From: Hyphomicrobiales bacterium
GTDB lineage: Bacteria; Pseudomonadota; Alphaproteobacteria; Rhizobiales; Rhizobiaceae
DNA: 64,000 nt
Direction of reading: 5' to 3'
Assembly: GCA_900473915.1 (NCBI GenBank)
Contig: UCNG01000014.1
Location: forward strand, 32,745-96,744
A model generated the notes under the pieces. It had not been told where the DNA came from. It searched no databases and was given only the letters and a program-made list of their open reading frames with translations. Each line of letters opens with the position of its first letter. Within the stretch, counting starts at the first letter, position 1. Shown one piece after another: positions 26,648 through 35,793 of this stretch. A program made the position numbers and the translations under genes.

Positions 26648-27906
26648 TGGCCCAGCGCGTTCTGATTGCAGCCCACAACCATCCGTCGCTCCATCCGGGC
26701 GGAACGGAAATTTTCGCGCACGATCTGTTTCGGGCCTATCAGCGTGCCGGTTGCGAAGCCATGTTCATGGGCGCCACCAACAAGGTGCATCGCGAAGCCC
26801 GCCCCGGCACAAGCTTCCAGAGCATCGGCAGCGGCGGCGATGAAATCCTGCTCTGGTCGGGTCACTTCGACCGTTTCTACATGAGCCAGATCGACCTTTA
26901 CGGGATCGTTCCGGACATTGTGGAACTGCTGAACGATTTCCGGCCGGATGTCGTCCATCTGCACCACCTGCTTTTGCTCGGCGCCGAATTCCCGCATATC
27001 GTGCGCCGCACTTTGCCGGATTGCCGTATCGTGCTGACTTTGCACGACTATTACCCCATCTGCCATCACGATGGATTGATGGTCCGCACGACCGGCAAGG
27101 AACTTTGCCATGGGGCAAGCCCTGACCGCTGCCATGCCTGCTTCAAGGACATTGCGCTCGATAAATTCGTGCTGCGCGAACGGCATATCAAATCGCTTTT
27201 GAGTGCTGTCGATGCGTTCGTTTCGCCGAGCGAATTTCTCAAGCAGCGTTACGTCGAGTGGGGTCTCGCGGAGGAACTCATCAGCGTCATTCCCAATGGC
27301 CAGCCGGAACGTCCAGCGGTCGCAACCCGGCAAGTGGAGCGCAGCAAACCTGTTTTCGGCTATTTCGGCAATCTCAATCCGTGGAAAGGCACAACGGTCC
27401 TCCTTGAAGCCGCACAGCAGCTCATCTCGGGGGGGTTCGATTTCGAATTGCGGGTACATGGCGCAGCACCGTTTCAAAGCGAAAGCTTCGTCAGCGAAAT
27501 TGACCGGCTCTTTGCCGAAACCTCGCCTTTTGTCCAGCGTCGGGGTGCCTATCGCCGCGAGGATATCGCCCAACTGATGCAGGCCGTCGATTGCGCAATC
27601 ATGCCGTCGATCTGGTGGGAAAATGCGCCCCTCGTCATCCAGGAAGCACAAGGACAGAACCGTCCGGTCATATGCAGCAATATCGGTGGAATGGCCGAAA
27701 TGATTGAACACGAGGTCAACGGCCTCACCGTTCCGCCGAATGATCCGCTGGCACTCGCCCAGGCGATGCGCCGAATGGCGGAAAACCCGGATTTGCGCCA
27801 GTCGCTCAGTGACAATGCGCGGCATCCGGACACCATCGACACGACGGCGGCACGCTATCTCGATCTGATCGGGACATTGCGTATCGCGCGTGTCGAGGCA
27901 GCATGA
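26647..27906 (+). CDS. wgeD: GT4-family glycosyltransferase (WgeD-like)
   Basis: 419 residues, GT-B fold. The N-terminus reads HNHPSLHPGGTEIFAHDL, the acceptor domain has VHLHHLLLLG, and the donor domain has FGYFGNLNPWKGT and PSIWWENAPLVIQEA. A CHxxCF pair near residue 160 is shared with the paralogue at 30954-32276, as are SPSEFL..RY.EWGL and PSIWWEN, so the two enzymes derive from one ancestor. It starts at a TGATG junction with wgeC. Confidence 0.88.
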   Translation: MAQRVLIAAHNHPSLHPGGTEIFAHDLFRAYQRAGCEAMFMGATNKVHREARPGTSFQSIGSGGDEILLWSGHFDRFYMSQIDLYGIVPDIVELLNDFRPDVVHLHHLLLLGAEFPHIVRRTLPDCRIVLTLHDYYPICHHDGLMVRTTGKELCHGASPDRCHACFKDIALDKFVLRERHIKSLLSAVDAFVSPSEFLKQRYVEWGLAEELISVIPNGQPERPAVATRQVERSKPVFGYFGNLNPWKGTTVLLEAAQQLISGGFDFELRVHGAAPFQSESFVSEIDRLFAETSPFVQRRGAYRREDIAQLMQAVDCAIMPSIWWENAPLVIQEAQGQNRPVICSNIGGMAEMIEHEVNGLTVPPNDPLALAQAMRRMAENPDLRQSLSDNARHPDTIDTTAARYLDLIGTLRIARVEAA

Positions 27907-27916
27907 GAGGTAAATC

Positions 27917-28687
27917 ATGAACATCGCGACCAAAGTTCCATCCGAGGGGGAAGCAAAGCAGGCCGCAGCGCCGAACGCCGCAGCCGGGCCTCAAAGGACC
28001 GAAGCCATGAAAGGACGCGTTGATGCCATTGAGGAAGGCCGCCTCTATGGCTGGGCCTTCGATCCTTCTGTCCCGACCGAGCGGCTTCTGATCCGTGTTC
28101 TGCTGGACGACAAGCCTATCGCGGAGGCGCCTGCCGACAAGGATCGCCCCGATCTCAAGCGCAACGGTATCGGCGACGGCAAACACGCTTTTGAAGTGAT
28201 GTTGCCGCAATTCGCCGCCGCGCGGGCGGGCGAACTCGTCGTCGTTGCCGCAAACGCGGCTGGCAGCGAGCAGAAGCTGCGCGTACCAAAGCCCGACGAA
28301 CAGGCCGCCGAAGCTCTTATCGCCGCGCCTATGACACGTATTCTGGACAAGCTCGACATGCTGATGGCGGCGCAACGCCAGTTGCAGGTCAATCAGCGCT
28401 CCTTGCAGCGTGTTGCGCCAACCCTCGATGCATCGGGCAATGCCGCCCCGGCGGAATTGCTGGACATTGCCAGTTCCGTCGATGGCCTGCGCACCGATCT
28501 TCATCAGCGCATGACGGAGCTTGATGTGCACATCATGCGCATGGACGGTGTTGTCGCCGGATTGGAACAGCGGATGGAAGATGTGCGCAAGCGCAGCAGC
28601 GGCGACATCAAGCTCCTGTTCATGCTGATGTTCGTCATGGCAGGTTTCGTCGCCGGCGCCCTTCTCACCCTTGCGGTCATGCCCTGA
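27917..28687 (+). CDS. wgeE: Tail-anchored membrane protein with GW-DP module (WgeE-like)
   Basis: 256 residues. After a disordered start, residues about 34-118 form a beta-rich module with GRLYG-WAFDP (G45-W46) and KDRPDLK, ending HAFEVMLP. A helical stretch with two heptad-rich parts (about 135-225) leads to a single C-terminal transmembrane helix (FMLMFVMAGFVAGALLTLAV). This should place the module and coiled coil in the cytoplasm, attached to the inner membrane. No catalytic motif is seen. Between four glycosyltransferase-type genes, it may be a scaffold that holds the enzymes at the membrane. Confidence 0.72.
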   Translation: MNIATKVPSEGEAKQAAAPNAAAGPQRTEAMKGRVDAIEEGRLYGWAFDPSVPTERLLIRVLLDDKPIAEAPADKDRPDLKRNGIGDGKHAFEVMLPQFAAARAGELVVVAANAAGSEQKLRVPKPDEQAAEALIAAPMTRILDKLDMLMAAQRQLQVNQRSLQRVAPTLDASGNAAPAELLDIASSVDGLRTDLHQRMTELDVHIMRMDGVVAGLEQRMEDVRKRSSGDIKLLFMLMFVMAGFVAGALLTLAVMP

Positions 28688-28698
28688 AGGGAGGTTTC

Positions 28699-30957
28699 AT
28701 GGCGCAAGACGAAAGACCTACCACGCAGCATCCAGCAAGACCTGCCCGGTCTCCGGATCGTCCTCCCATGATGATGGAGGGTGAAATGGTAGTCGGCAGC
28801 GTGATTGAGGACACACTGGTGCTGGTGCTCGGCATCGGCAGTGCCACAAACGACCAGGTGACAGCGTTCCTGAATGGCGACCCCGCCATGAGCGTAAAGA
28901 CGAGCCTGGTCACGTGGCCGCTCAAGGAGCCTTCACCTGCCGGAACACATGGTTTCGTCGCCATAGTGCCTACGGCTGCTTTGCGCCGTGGCGTCTTGAA
29001 GACGATCATGTTCCAGCACCGGGCAAAGGTCGCTCGCTACAATTTTGCTTCGCGCTCGGCTTCCATCGCCGATTTTGTCGCCATGATCGGCGATCTTGCG
29101 GGACCGAGCCTGCCGGGCGTCATCGATGAGCTGGTGGAGGGGCTGATCTCCGGTCCCATCAGCCGCAAGAAACTTTCTGCCATCACCGTTCTGTTGCAGG
29201 CGGGAGCCCGTTCAGATGGCTGCATTGAACTCATCGGCGGCAGCGACGAGGGCGAGATTTTCGTTCAGGGCTGGGCGCAGGACCTGACGCCTGCCGTTAC
29301 CCGTCTGCTGATCAGCGGCAAGACTCCTTCGCTCGCTGAATGCGCAATCAGTGTCTTTGCACGGCCCGACCTGAATGATGAAGCCTCCGGGTTTGCCGGT
29401 CTTCTGCTTGCCAATGAACCGGTTGAACCCACTGATATCGAGCGGCTTCTGTTTCGCGGACGAAGGGGCTGGCGTTTTACCGAAGTCTATGACCGCAGGC
29501 TTTTGTCCGGCTCCCGCGAGACACCGGGCCATATCCGGGCGATCCTGCCAAGGGTACGCAGCTCGACGGATATTCTCCTGCGCATGCGCTCCGCCGCAAA
29601 CCGCTTCGACGGTGCCGACACGGTATCCAGCCTTCCCTTTCCCGTGAGAATGGGAATAGACAATGTGTTCCGGGTTGAAGGCAGCGGCATGCTGGTTTCC
29701 GGCTGGCTGCTCGATCCCGACAGCCATGTGGAAAGCGTGAAACTGCGCCGCCATCGCGGTGAAATCCAGATCGACACGACCTGGACCCGCATCGACCGGC
29801 CCGATGTCACCCACGAATTCGACAACCAGCCGCCCTTCAATGCAGGTCTTGACCCTAGCCGTCATGCCCATGGTTTCGTCGCCTTCGCGCCGGAACTTGC
29901 CGGTGACAGCACCGCACCGTTTTATCTCGAACTTGCGATTAGCGATGGACGGCGGGCCTTCTTTCCATTGACGCCAACCCGCGTGACCTCGCGGGATGCC
30001 ATTGTCCGGCAAATCCGCGCAACCGACCCCAATGCCTGGGCCTTGCGCCATATTGTGGACCAGCAGCTCGTGCCATTGCTGCGCGGCGTCAACCGGCCCG
30101 CACCGGAAGTTTTTGGTGTTGTCGATCTCGGCCCCTTCGAAGATGCGATAGGGCCTGCGATCATCATCGGCATTGACGAGCGCGTCGAGGAAGTTGAGCC
30201 TTTGCTGGCACTTCTTGCGCTTGATCCCGAAACCCGCATCGCGCCGATCGTGATCGCCGCTGCGACCGAAATCATTGACCGCGTGGGCGTACAGATCAGG
30301 CGTCTTGCGGATTTCTACCGCCTGCGCATCCGGCTCGTTTCCGCCACCGGGTCGGAAGATCTTTACGATGCGCTGGAAGTCGGCGCTCGCACAGTTTCAA
30401 CGGATCAGGTCATCTTTCTGGCCGGGTCGCTGTTGCCGCGCCGCGCCGGTTGGCTGAACAAGCTCGTCAGCGCCTATGAAGCGCACAAGGACTGCGTTCT
30501 GTCTCCCACCCTCGCCTATGAGGATGACTCAATCCGCTGGGCGGGAACCTGGGTCGCAGGTCCGCAATCCGGCATGTCGGCAGACCGCGCACTGATCAGC
30601 CGCTATGCTGGTTATCCCATCGATGCGGTTTCAGGCATGTCATTGACGGAAGTCGCAACGGCTACGTTCGAATGCTGCATTCTTCCACGCGAAGCCCTGT
30701 TTTCGGTCGGCGGCTTCACGCGCGGCTATCTCGGCACCCACGAAAAGGGACTGGATCTCGGATTGAAACTGAAACAATCGGGCCTGCGCTCCTATTGGTT
30801 GCCTTCAGCACAGATGTTGGGAGCGGATGACACATCCGTCACCGATAGGGCATCCACCATCGCCCTCATCGAGCGCATTGACCGGCAGGTCTTCGATGCA
30901 CGATGGTCCTCTATTCTCGCCGGTAGACGCAAAATACAGGTGGAGGAACCCGCATGA
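28699..30957 (+). CDS. wgeF: Large multi-module protein with C-terminal GT2-like domain (WgeF-like)
   Basis: 752 residues; ATG follows GGGAGG. Two clear GW modules occur, at G191-W192 (FVQGWAQD) and G335-W336 (VSGWLLDP), each ending in a GF-containing strand, plus a degenerate N-terminal copy ending THGFVAIVP. From about residue 490 the chain resembles a GT2 fold: strands IAPIVIAAATEI, VIFLAGSLLPRRAGWLNKLV and FSVGGFTRGYLGTHEKGLDLGLKLKQSG. The usual DxD is replaced by LAGS, so activity is doubtful. It has the same length as WgeB and may be an inactive partner of it. Confidence 0.72.
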   Translation: MAQDERPTTQHPARPARSPDRPPMMMEGEMVVGSVIEDTLVLVLGIGSATNDQVTAFLNGDPAMSVKTSLVTWPLKEPSPAGTHGFVAIVPTAALRRGVLKTIMFQHRAKVARYNFASRSASIADFVAMIGDLAGPSLPGVIDELVEGLISGPISRKKLSAITVLLQAGARSDGCIELIGGSDEGEIFVQGWAQDLTPAVTRLLISGKTPSLAECAISVFARPDLNDEASGFAGLLLANEPVEPTDIERLLFRGRRGWRFTEVYDRRLLSGSRETPGHIRAILPRVRSSTDILLRMRSAANRFDGADTVSSLPFPVRMGIDNVFRVEGSGMLVSGWLLDPDSHVESVKLRRHRGEIQIDTTWTRIDRPDVTHEFDNQPPFNAGLDPSRHAHGFVAFAPELAGDSTAPFYLELAISDGRRAFFPLTPTRVTSRDAIVRQIRATDPNAWALRHIVDQQLVPLLRGVNRPAPEVFGVVDLGPFEDAIGPAIIIGIDERVEEVEPLLALLALDPETRIAPIVIAAATEIIDRVGVQIRRLADFYRLRIRLVSATGSEDLYDALEVGARTVSTDQVIFLAGSLLPRRAGWLNKLVSAYEAHKDCVLSPTLAYEDDSIRWAGTWVAGPQSGMSADRALISRYAGYPIDAVSGMSLTEVATATFECCILPREALFSVGGFTRGYLGTHEKGLDLGLKLKQSGLRSYWLPSAQMLGADDTSVTDRASTIALIERIDRQVFDARWSSILAGRRKIQVEEPA

Positions 30958-32276
30958 GCGATAAACTCCGCGTTCTCGTCATCTCTCACGCCCACCCGTC
31001 AATCTCGCTCGGTGGCGGTGAAATCGCTTCCTACAATCTGCACAAGGGGTTGAATGCTGTTCCGGGCGTCCAGTCGGTCTATCTGGCGCGTACCGCCCAC
31101 CCGATCCCGCGGCACGGCACGACGGCACTCATGAGCATGCGACGCGCCAGCGACGAAATCCTGTTCCATGCCGATGAATACGATCACTTCTATCTGTCGA
31201 ACAAGAACACCGATGAAATCCGCCGCGACCTGCTGCGCTTCGTCCGCGATTTCGACCCGGACATCGTGCATTTCCATCACGTTCTGGGCCTCGGGCTGGA
31301 AACGCTCTACGCCATTCGCGAAGCGCTGCCGGATCGCATCATTCTGGTGACGTTTCACGAGTTCCTGTCCATCTGCAACAATGACGGCCAGATGGTCAAG
31401 GCAGGCACGTCCAAGCTCTGCAATGAGGCATCTCCCATCGATTGCCACGCCTGTTTTCCGCAGATACCGCCCGCGCGTTTCCTCAAGCGGGAACGCTTTG
31501 TGCGCGGCATGCTGGAACTGGCCGACGCCTTCGTCTCGCCGAGTGAATTCCTTGCCAATCGCTATCTCGAATGGGGCCTCAACCCGGACAAGATGGCGGT
31601 CATAGAGAACGGTATCGCTATCCGCGACGTTACCCCTCCACGTGAACTGACCGGCCCGAACCCGCGTCGTAGCCGCTTTGCTTTTTTCGGTCAGATCAAT
31701 CCGTTCAAGGGCATCGACGTACTGGTTGATGCCGTATCGCGTGTACCGGAACAGGTCTGGGGTGAGGATTCCCGCCTGATGATCTTCGGCGGCAATCTGG
31801 AAAAGCAGCCGCCTGCTTTTCAGGAACGCATGCACAAGCTGATTGATGAGGCCGGCCCGCGCGTACGTTTCTACGGCGCTTACCAGAATGCTGAAATGCC
31901 GCGCCTCATGCAGTCGGTCGACTGGGTAGTCATGCCTTCCATCTGGTGGGAAAACTCACCCATCGTCATTCAGGAGGCCCTGCATCATCGCCGCCCGGTC
32001 ATCTGCTCGAACATCGGCGGCATGGCGGAGAAAATCCGCGACGGCGAAGACGGCCTGCATTTTCGTGTGCGCAGCGCAGAAGACCTGGCCGACCGCTTTA
32101 CAGAGGTGCTGAGCGAGCCGACCATATGGGACAGGTTACACAATTCCATCCGCAATCCGGTCCACTATATCGACTGCGCAAAGGAGCATCTTGATCTTTA
32201 TAACCGGCTGCGGGAGTCAAAACCGCGCAGACAGAAACCGGCAGTTTCTGAAACTGCTCTTTCTCAGGCAAGCTGA
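30954..32276 (+). CDS. wgeG: GT4-family glycosyltransferase (WgeG-like)
   Basis: 440 residues, GT-B fold, paralogous to the gene at 26647-27906. The N-terminus has SHAHPSISLGGGEIASYNL, then VHFHHVLGLG, a CHACF motif, FGQINPFKGID and PSIWWENSPIVIQEA. It overlaps the previous gene by ATGA, so synthesis of both should be coupled. It is expected to be a retaining sugar transferase of the polymer pathway, acting in the cytoplasm at the membrane surface. Confidence 0.88.
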   Translation: MSDKLRVLVISHAHPSISLGGGEIASYNLHKGLNAVPGVQSVYLARTAHPIPRHGTTALMSMRRASDEILFHADEYDHFYLSNKNTDEIRRDLLRFVRDFDPDIVHFHHVLGLGLETLYAIREALPDRIILVTFHEFLSICNNDGQMVKAGTSKLCNEASPIDCHACFPQIPPARFLKRERFVRGMLELADAFVSPSEFLANRYLEWGLNPDKMAVIENGIAIRDVTPPRELTGPNPRRSRFAFFGQINPFKGIDVLVDAVSRVPEQVWGEDSRLMIFGGNLEKQPPAFQERMHKLIDEAGPRVRFYGAYQNAEMPRLMQSVDWVVMPSIWWENSPIVIQEALHHRRPVICSNIGGMAEKIRDGEDGLHFRVRSAEDLADRFTEVLSEPTIWDRLHNSIRNPVHYIDCAKEHLDLYNRLRESKPRRQKPAVSETALSQAS

Positions 32277-32314
32277 GCCTGGCTTGCCTGTATCTTTAGA
32301 AGAAGGAAGACCGT

Positions 32315-33496
32315 ATGGCACGCGCCCTCGTCATGATCCCTGCGGGAGAAGTGTACGATCACGACAATGTCCGCTGGTATCGTCATACTGACGTTCAGGG
32401 CAGCATCAATCATTATCACAATATCGGCGATGCATTCGTCTTCGAGTCATCGTTGAAGCTGATGAATTACGAGAAGGTCTCCGAACTCCCGATCACCAAT
32501 TTCTCGCCGGAGAAGATCGATCAGCTGCGTGAAGAATATGATTATGTGATCCTGCGCGGCTCGAACTATATCAACAAGGATATGAACTGGCGTGACACGA
32601 TCCCGGTCTTGCAGCGGCTGAAACTGCCGGTGATTGCATTCGGCGTCGGCGCGCAGGCACCAGTCAGAGGGGAAATACAACTTTCCGAAGAGACGAAGGC
32701 GGTCCTGCGCATCATCGCGGATTCCACGACGTCCATCGGCGTGCGCGGCGCTTATACGGCACAGGTGCTCAACAATATCGGCATTCGCAATGTGCGCATC
32801 GTCGGTTGCCCGACCGCATTTCGCCGCAACAACCAGCATCTGCGCATCAAATTGCCGCCGCTGGAAAACGTTGCCCAAGTCGGCGTTACGGTGCGCCGCG
32901 AGGTCTCACCAGCCTATGCGCAGGATATCGAGCAATATCTGACCCGCCACCGCAATCTCATCAAATCCATGGCCGCACGCTTCGATGTGACATTGATGGC
33001 GCAAGGCGAGATCGATGAAAAGAAGATGGTCTTCGGCACGGCGGAGCAGAAGGAGGAGGCCATTGCGGCTCTCAAGAACCATCGCTGGACAGCGGACTGG
33101 TATTTCGACGAGACGATTGAAAATCTCTATCGCCATCGCATGTTCTATTCGGATGTCGTAGCCGATTACGAAGAGCTGGTGCGCAGGCAGCAGCTTGTTC
33201 TCGGCTATCGCCTGCACGGCAATCTGATGGCGCTCGCCAATGGCGTGCCGTCCATCTATTTCACCTATGACAGCCGTACTGCGGAATTTGCTGAGACCTA
33301 CAAGATACCGAGCTATGATGTCTTCAGCGACAAGCCGTTCCAACTGGAAGACTACTGGGACCAGTCGCTGTTCGATAAATACAACCGGGCATGGTTCGAG
33401 ACCTATGCCGAGATGAAGCAGTTTCTCGATGAAAACGGTGTCGACAACAAGATGACGGAAACCGGTCTTCCGATCGCTGAACTGAAAGTCGCCTGA
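32315..33496 (+). CDS. wgeH: Polysaccharide pyruvyl transferase family protein (WgeH-like)
   Basis: 393 residues; ATG after AGGAAG. Family marks include INHYHNIGDAFV near the N-terminus, LPVIAFGVGAQAP, and LVLGYRLHGNLMALANG near residue 300, the equivalent of the R-x-HG motif in the two leftward paralogues. It ends the rightward operon, 3 bases from a convergent gene. It is the eighth gene counting from wgeA, matching the eight-gene wgeA-H operon of S. meliloti. It may add pyruvate to a galactose residue, a known substituent of EPS II. Confidence 0.8.
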   Translation: MARALVMIPAGEVYDHDNVRWYRHTDVQGSINHYHNIGDAFVFESSLKLMNYEKVSELPITNFSPEKIDQLREEYDYVILRGSNYINKDMNWRDTIPVLQRLKLPVIAFGVGAQAPVRGEIQLSEETKAVLRIIADSTTSIGVRGAYTAQVLNNIGIRNVRIVGCPTAFRRNNQHLRIKLPPLENVAQVGVTVRREVSPAYAQDIEQYLTRHRNLIKSMAARFDVTLMAQGEIDEKKMVFGTAEQKEEAIAALKNHRWTADWYFDETIENLYRHRMFYSDVVADYEELVRRQQLVLGYRLHGNLMALANGVPSIYFTYDSRTAEFAETYKIPSYDVFSDKPFQLEDYWDQSLFDKYNRAWFETYAEMKQFLDENGVDNKMTETGLPIAELKVA

Positions 33497-33499
33497 AGA

Positions 33500-34567
33500 T
33501 CAGTCCTTTGGCAGTTGAGCGGGACTATTGCCCTTTTGCTCTTCTGCCAGCAGCGACCATGCGGCGATGAACATCGCAGCAATCAACGGTCCCACTACAA
33601 AACCATTGATCCCGATCAGGGAAATGCCGCCAATGGTGGAGATCAATACGACGTAATCCGGCATGCGGGTGCCTTTTCCAACGAGTGGCGGACGCAGGAG
33701 ATTGTCCACCAGCCCGATCACGAACACACCGACGAAAACCAGAACAGCTCCGCTGATCCATTCTCCACTCGCAAAAAACCAAGCCGCTGCGGGCAACCAG
33801 ACAAGTGCTGCGCCAACGGCTGGCAGCATGGAGAGAAATGTCATCATGACACCCCAGAGCAAGGCTGCTTCCACACCGAGAAGCCAAAAGGTCACGCCGC
33901 CTATCGTTCCCTGAATGACGGCGATGATGATATTGCCCTTCACAGTCGCACGGATGACGGCGGTGAACTTTTCCAGAAACTGTCGGGTATATTCATCATT
34001 GAGCGGAATGGCCCGCCGGATCTTCCGCCCGAGATCCGCACCGTCACGAAACAGGAAGAACAATAGATAAAGCATGATGCCGAAGCCGATGAAAAATTGC
34101 AGCGTATTCTGGCCAAAGCTGACCAGCTTTCCGGCAAAAAGCTGACTACCCTGCATGACTGCGGATGATATACGCGCACGCCACTCGGCGAAATTGCCCA
34201 GCTCGAACCGGGTCAACCACTCCTCGAGGGAATCCGGCAAGGCACCCAGAATACGTGAAATATAACTGTTCAGATCGAACTCGCGACTGCTCAGTCGTTG
34301 GTAGAGGGAGTTACCCTCCTGCACCAGCGAGCCGAAAATGGCCAGCATGGGAATGATGACAAGACAGATGCACATCAGCACGGAAAGCAGGGCCGCAATG
34401 TTCTTCCTGCCCCCGAGCAGACGTTCCAGGCGCTGCTGCACCGGCGAGAACACCACGGCAAGAATAACCGCCCACAGGACCGCCGAATAATAAGGCAGCA
34501 GCAACCACGCAAAGGCGATGGTGACCAGTGCCAGTAGGATATAGAAGCTCGCGCGCTGGACAGACAT
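33500..34567 (-). CDS. AI-2E family transporter (PerM/TqsA-like membrane protein)
   Basis: 355 residues from ATG 34567; the frame is open to a TTG at 34627, which I judge less likely. Eight hydrophobic segments are seen: two close together at the N-terminus, then a long soluble stretch (about residues 80-150), then the C-terminal set, including FVIGLVDNLLRPPLVG, the family hallmark. Members export small molecules or ions; the substrate cannot be read from sequence. It is convergent with the polysaccharide operon and unrelated to it. Confidence 0.88.
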   Translation of the reverse strand: MSVQRASFYILLALVTIAFAWLLLPYYSAVLWAVILAVVFSPVQQRLERLLGGRKNIAALLSVLMCICLVIIPMLAIFGSLVQEGNSLYQRLSSREFDLNSYISRILGALPDSLEEWLTRFELGNFAEWRARISSAVMQGSQLFAGKLVSFGQNTLQFFIGFGIMLYLLFFLFRDGADLGRKIRRAIPLNDEYTRQFLEKFTAVIRATVKGNIIIAVIQGTIGGVTFWLLGVEAALLWGVMMTFLSMLPAVGAALVWLPAAAWFFASGEWISGAVLVFVGVFVIGLVDNLLRPPLVGKGTRMPDYVVLISTIGGISLIGINGFVVGPLIAAMFIAAWSLLAEEQKGNSPAQLPKD

Positions 34568-34650
34568 GAACACCTGCTGCAGATTTCCGGGTCGGGAAAC
34601 CCTGCCCGGAAAACCGTTCCAATTCAATAGAGAAGCACAGGCCCGGCAGG

Positions 34651-35793
34651 TTATGCCGCTTTCAGCGGTTCCAGTTTTTCATTGGGAAGAGAACGGGCAA
34701 GCGCGCTCAGAAGATCGCTTTGCGATACCAAGCCGATGATATGGCGCATTTCATCGATAATCACGACGGCGTGCGCCAATCCATCGGTCAGGCCGGGCAA
34801 AAGGCTCATCACCGGATCAACCTGCGAAGCGGTTGGAGCCTCCACGATATAGTTTCTGAAATCGTCGCCCGGATGCATCAATTCGCGCAAACCAACCACG
34901 CCTTTGAGGCGACCATCATGGGCGCGCACCGGCAAGGTCAGGAGATTGTGCCGCAGAATCAGGTCGCGGGCCTGGCTCGCCGTTGCATCCTCGTCAATGC
35001 TGACCACATCACGGGACATAATATCAGCGCATGTCAGGTCACCATGAGAGCGAATGGACGCTTCGAGCTCCACCTGCCGCAACAACCGTCCCAGATCATT
35101 GCGATCGATATCGAAGCTTTCATCCAAAGCAAGCAGGGCGCGGTCGATGTCCTCCTCGCGGATACCCATGCGAACCGAAGGCGGCAGGTCTTCCGTGCTG
35201 TGCTTGTTTACCGGGGCTGCGGCCGCCACGTGCGGATATTTCCTGCGTGACAGTTTGTGAAATAGGATACCCAGGCCAACCAGAAGGCACGAGTTCAGCG
35301 CAACCGGCACAAGCGGAAACAGGAAACCCCACTTGGCAACCGCCGAACCGCCCAGAACCGCCGTCAGCGCCGCCGCACCGCCGGGGGGATGGAGGCTGCG
35401 TGTAACGGACATTGCAGCGATGGCCAGAGCGACGCCAAGGCCGATTGCCAGCGCCGGATCATCAACAAACTGGGTGACGGCCAGTCCCACAAAGGCGGAA
35501 ATTGTATTGCCACCGATGATGGACCATGGCTGGGCCAGCGGGCTTGTCGGAACCGCGAAAAGCAGAACCGCCGAAGCGCCGATCGGCGCAACGATCAAAG
35601 GCAGGTGCGGGCCGTTTCCAAGCAGCATACTCGATATGAAGCCAGTCAGCGCGATACCGATCAGCGCACCGAGGCAGGCAATCGACCGTTCCCGCAACGT
35701 TGCACCGGCAAGGATCGGCTTGAACAGTCGGGACATGCGCGACCGCTGTTGTTCGGTATCTCTCTGGGTCATTCCGTGGTTCAGGCCGATCAT
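34651..35793 (-). CDS. HPP family membrane protein with C-terminal CBS domain pair
   Basis: 380 residues. The N-terminal half has four transmembrane helices and the family motif LHPPGGAAALTAVLGG near residue 135. The C-terminal half has two CBS domains (about 235-365), starting ADIMSRDVVSIDEDAT and VDPVMSLLPGL, which usually bind adenine nucleotides to control a channel or transporter. Plant and cyanobacterial HPP proteins move nitrite; a nitrite or anion role here is possible. Start candidates are M1, M8 and M20; the longest is given. Confidence 0.85.
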   Translation of the reverse strand: MIGLNHGMTQRDTEQQRSRMSRLFKPILAGATLRERSIACLGALIGIALTGFISSMLLGNGPHLPLIVAPIGASAVLLFAVPTSPLAQPWSIIGGNTISAFVGLAVTQFVDDPALAIGLGVALAIAAMSVTRSLHPPGGAAALTAVLGGSAVAKWGFLFPLVPVALNSCLLVGLGILFHKLSRRKYPHVAAAAPVNKHSTEDLPPSVRMGIREEDIDRALLALDESFDIDRNDLGRLLRQVELEASIRSHGDLTCADIMSRDVVSIDEDATASQARDLILRHNLLTLPVRAHDGRLKGVVGLRELMHPGDDFRNYIVEAPTASQVDPVMSLLPGLTDGLAHAVVIIDEMRHIIGLVSQSDLLSALARSLPNEKLEPLKAA

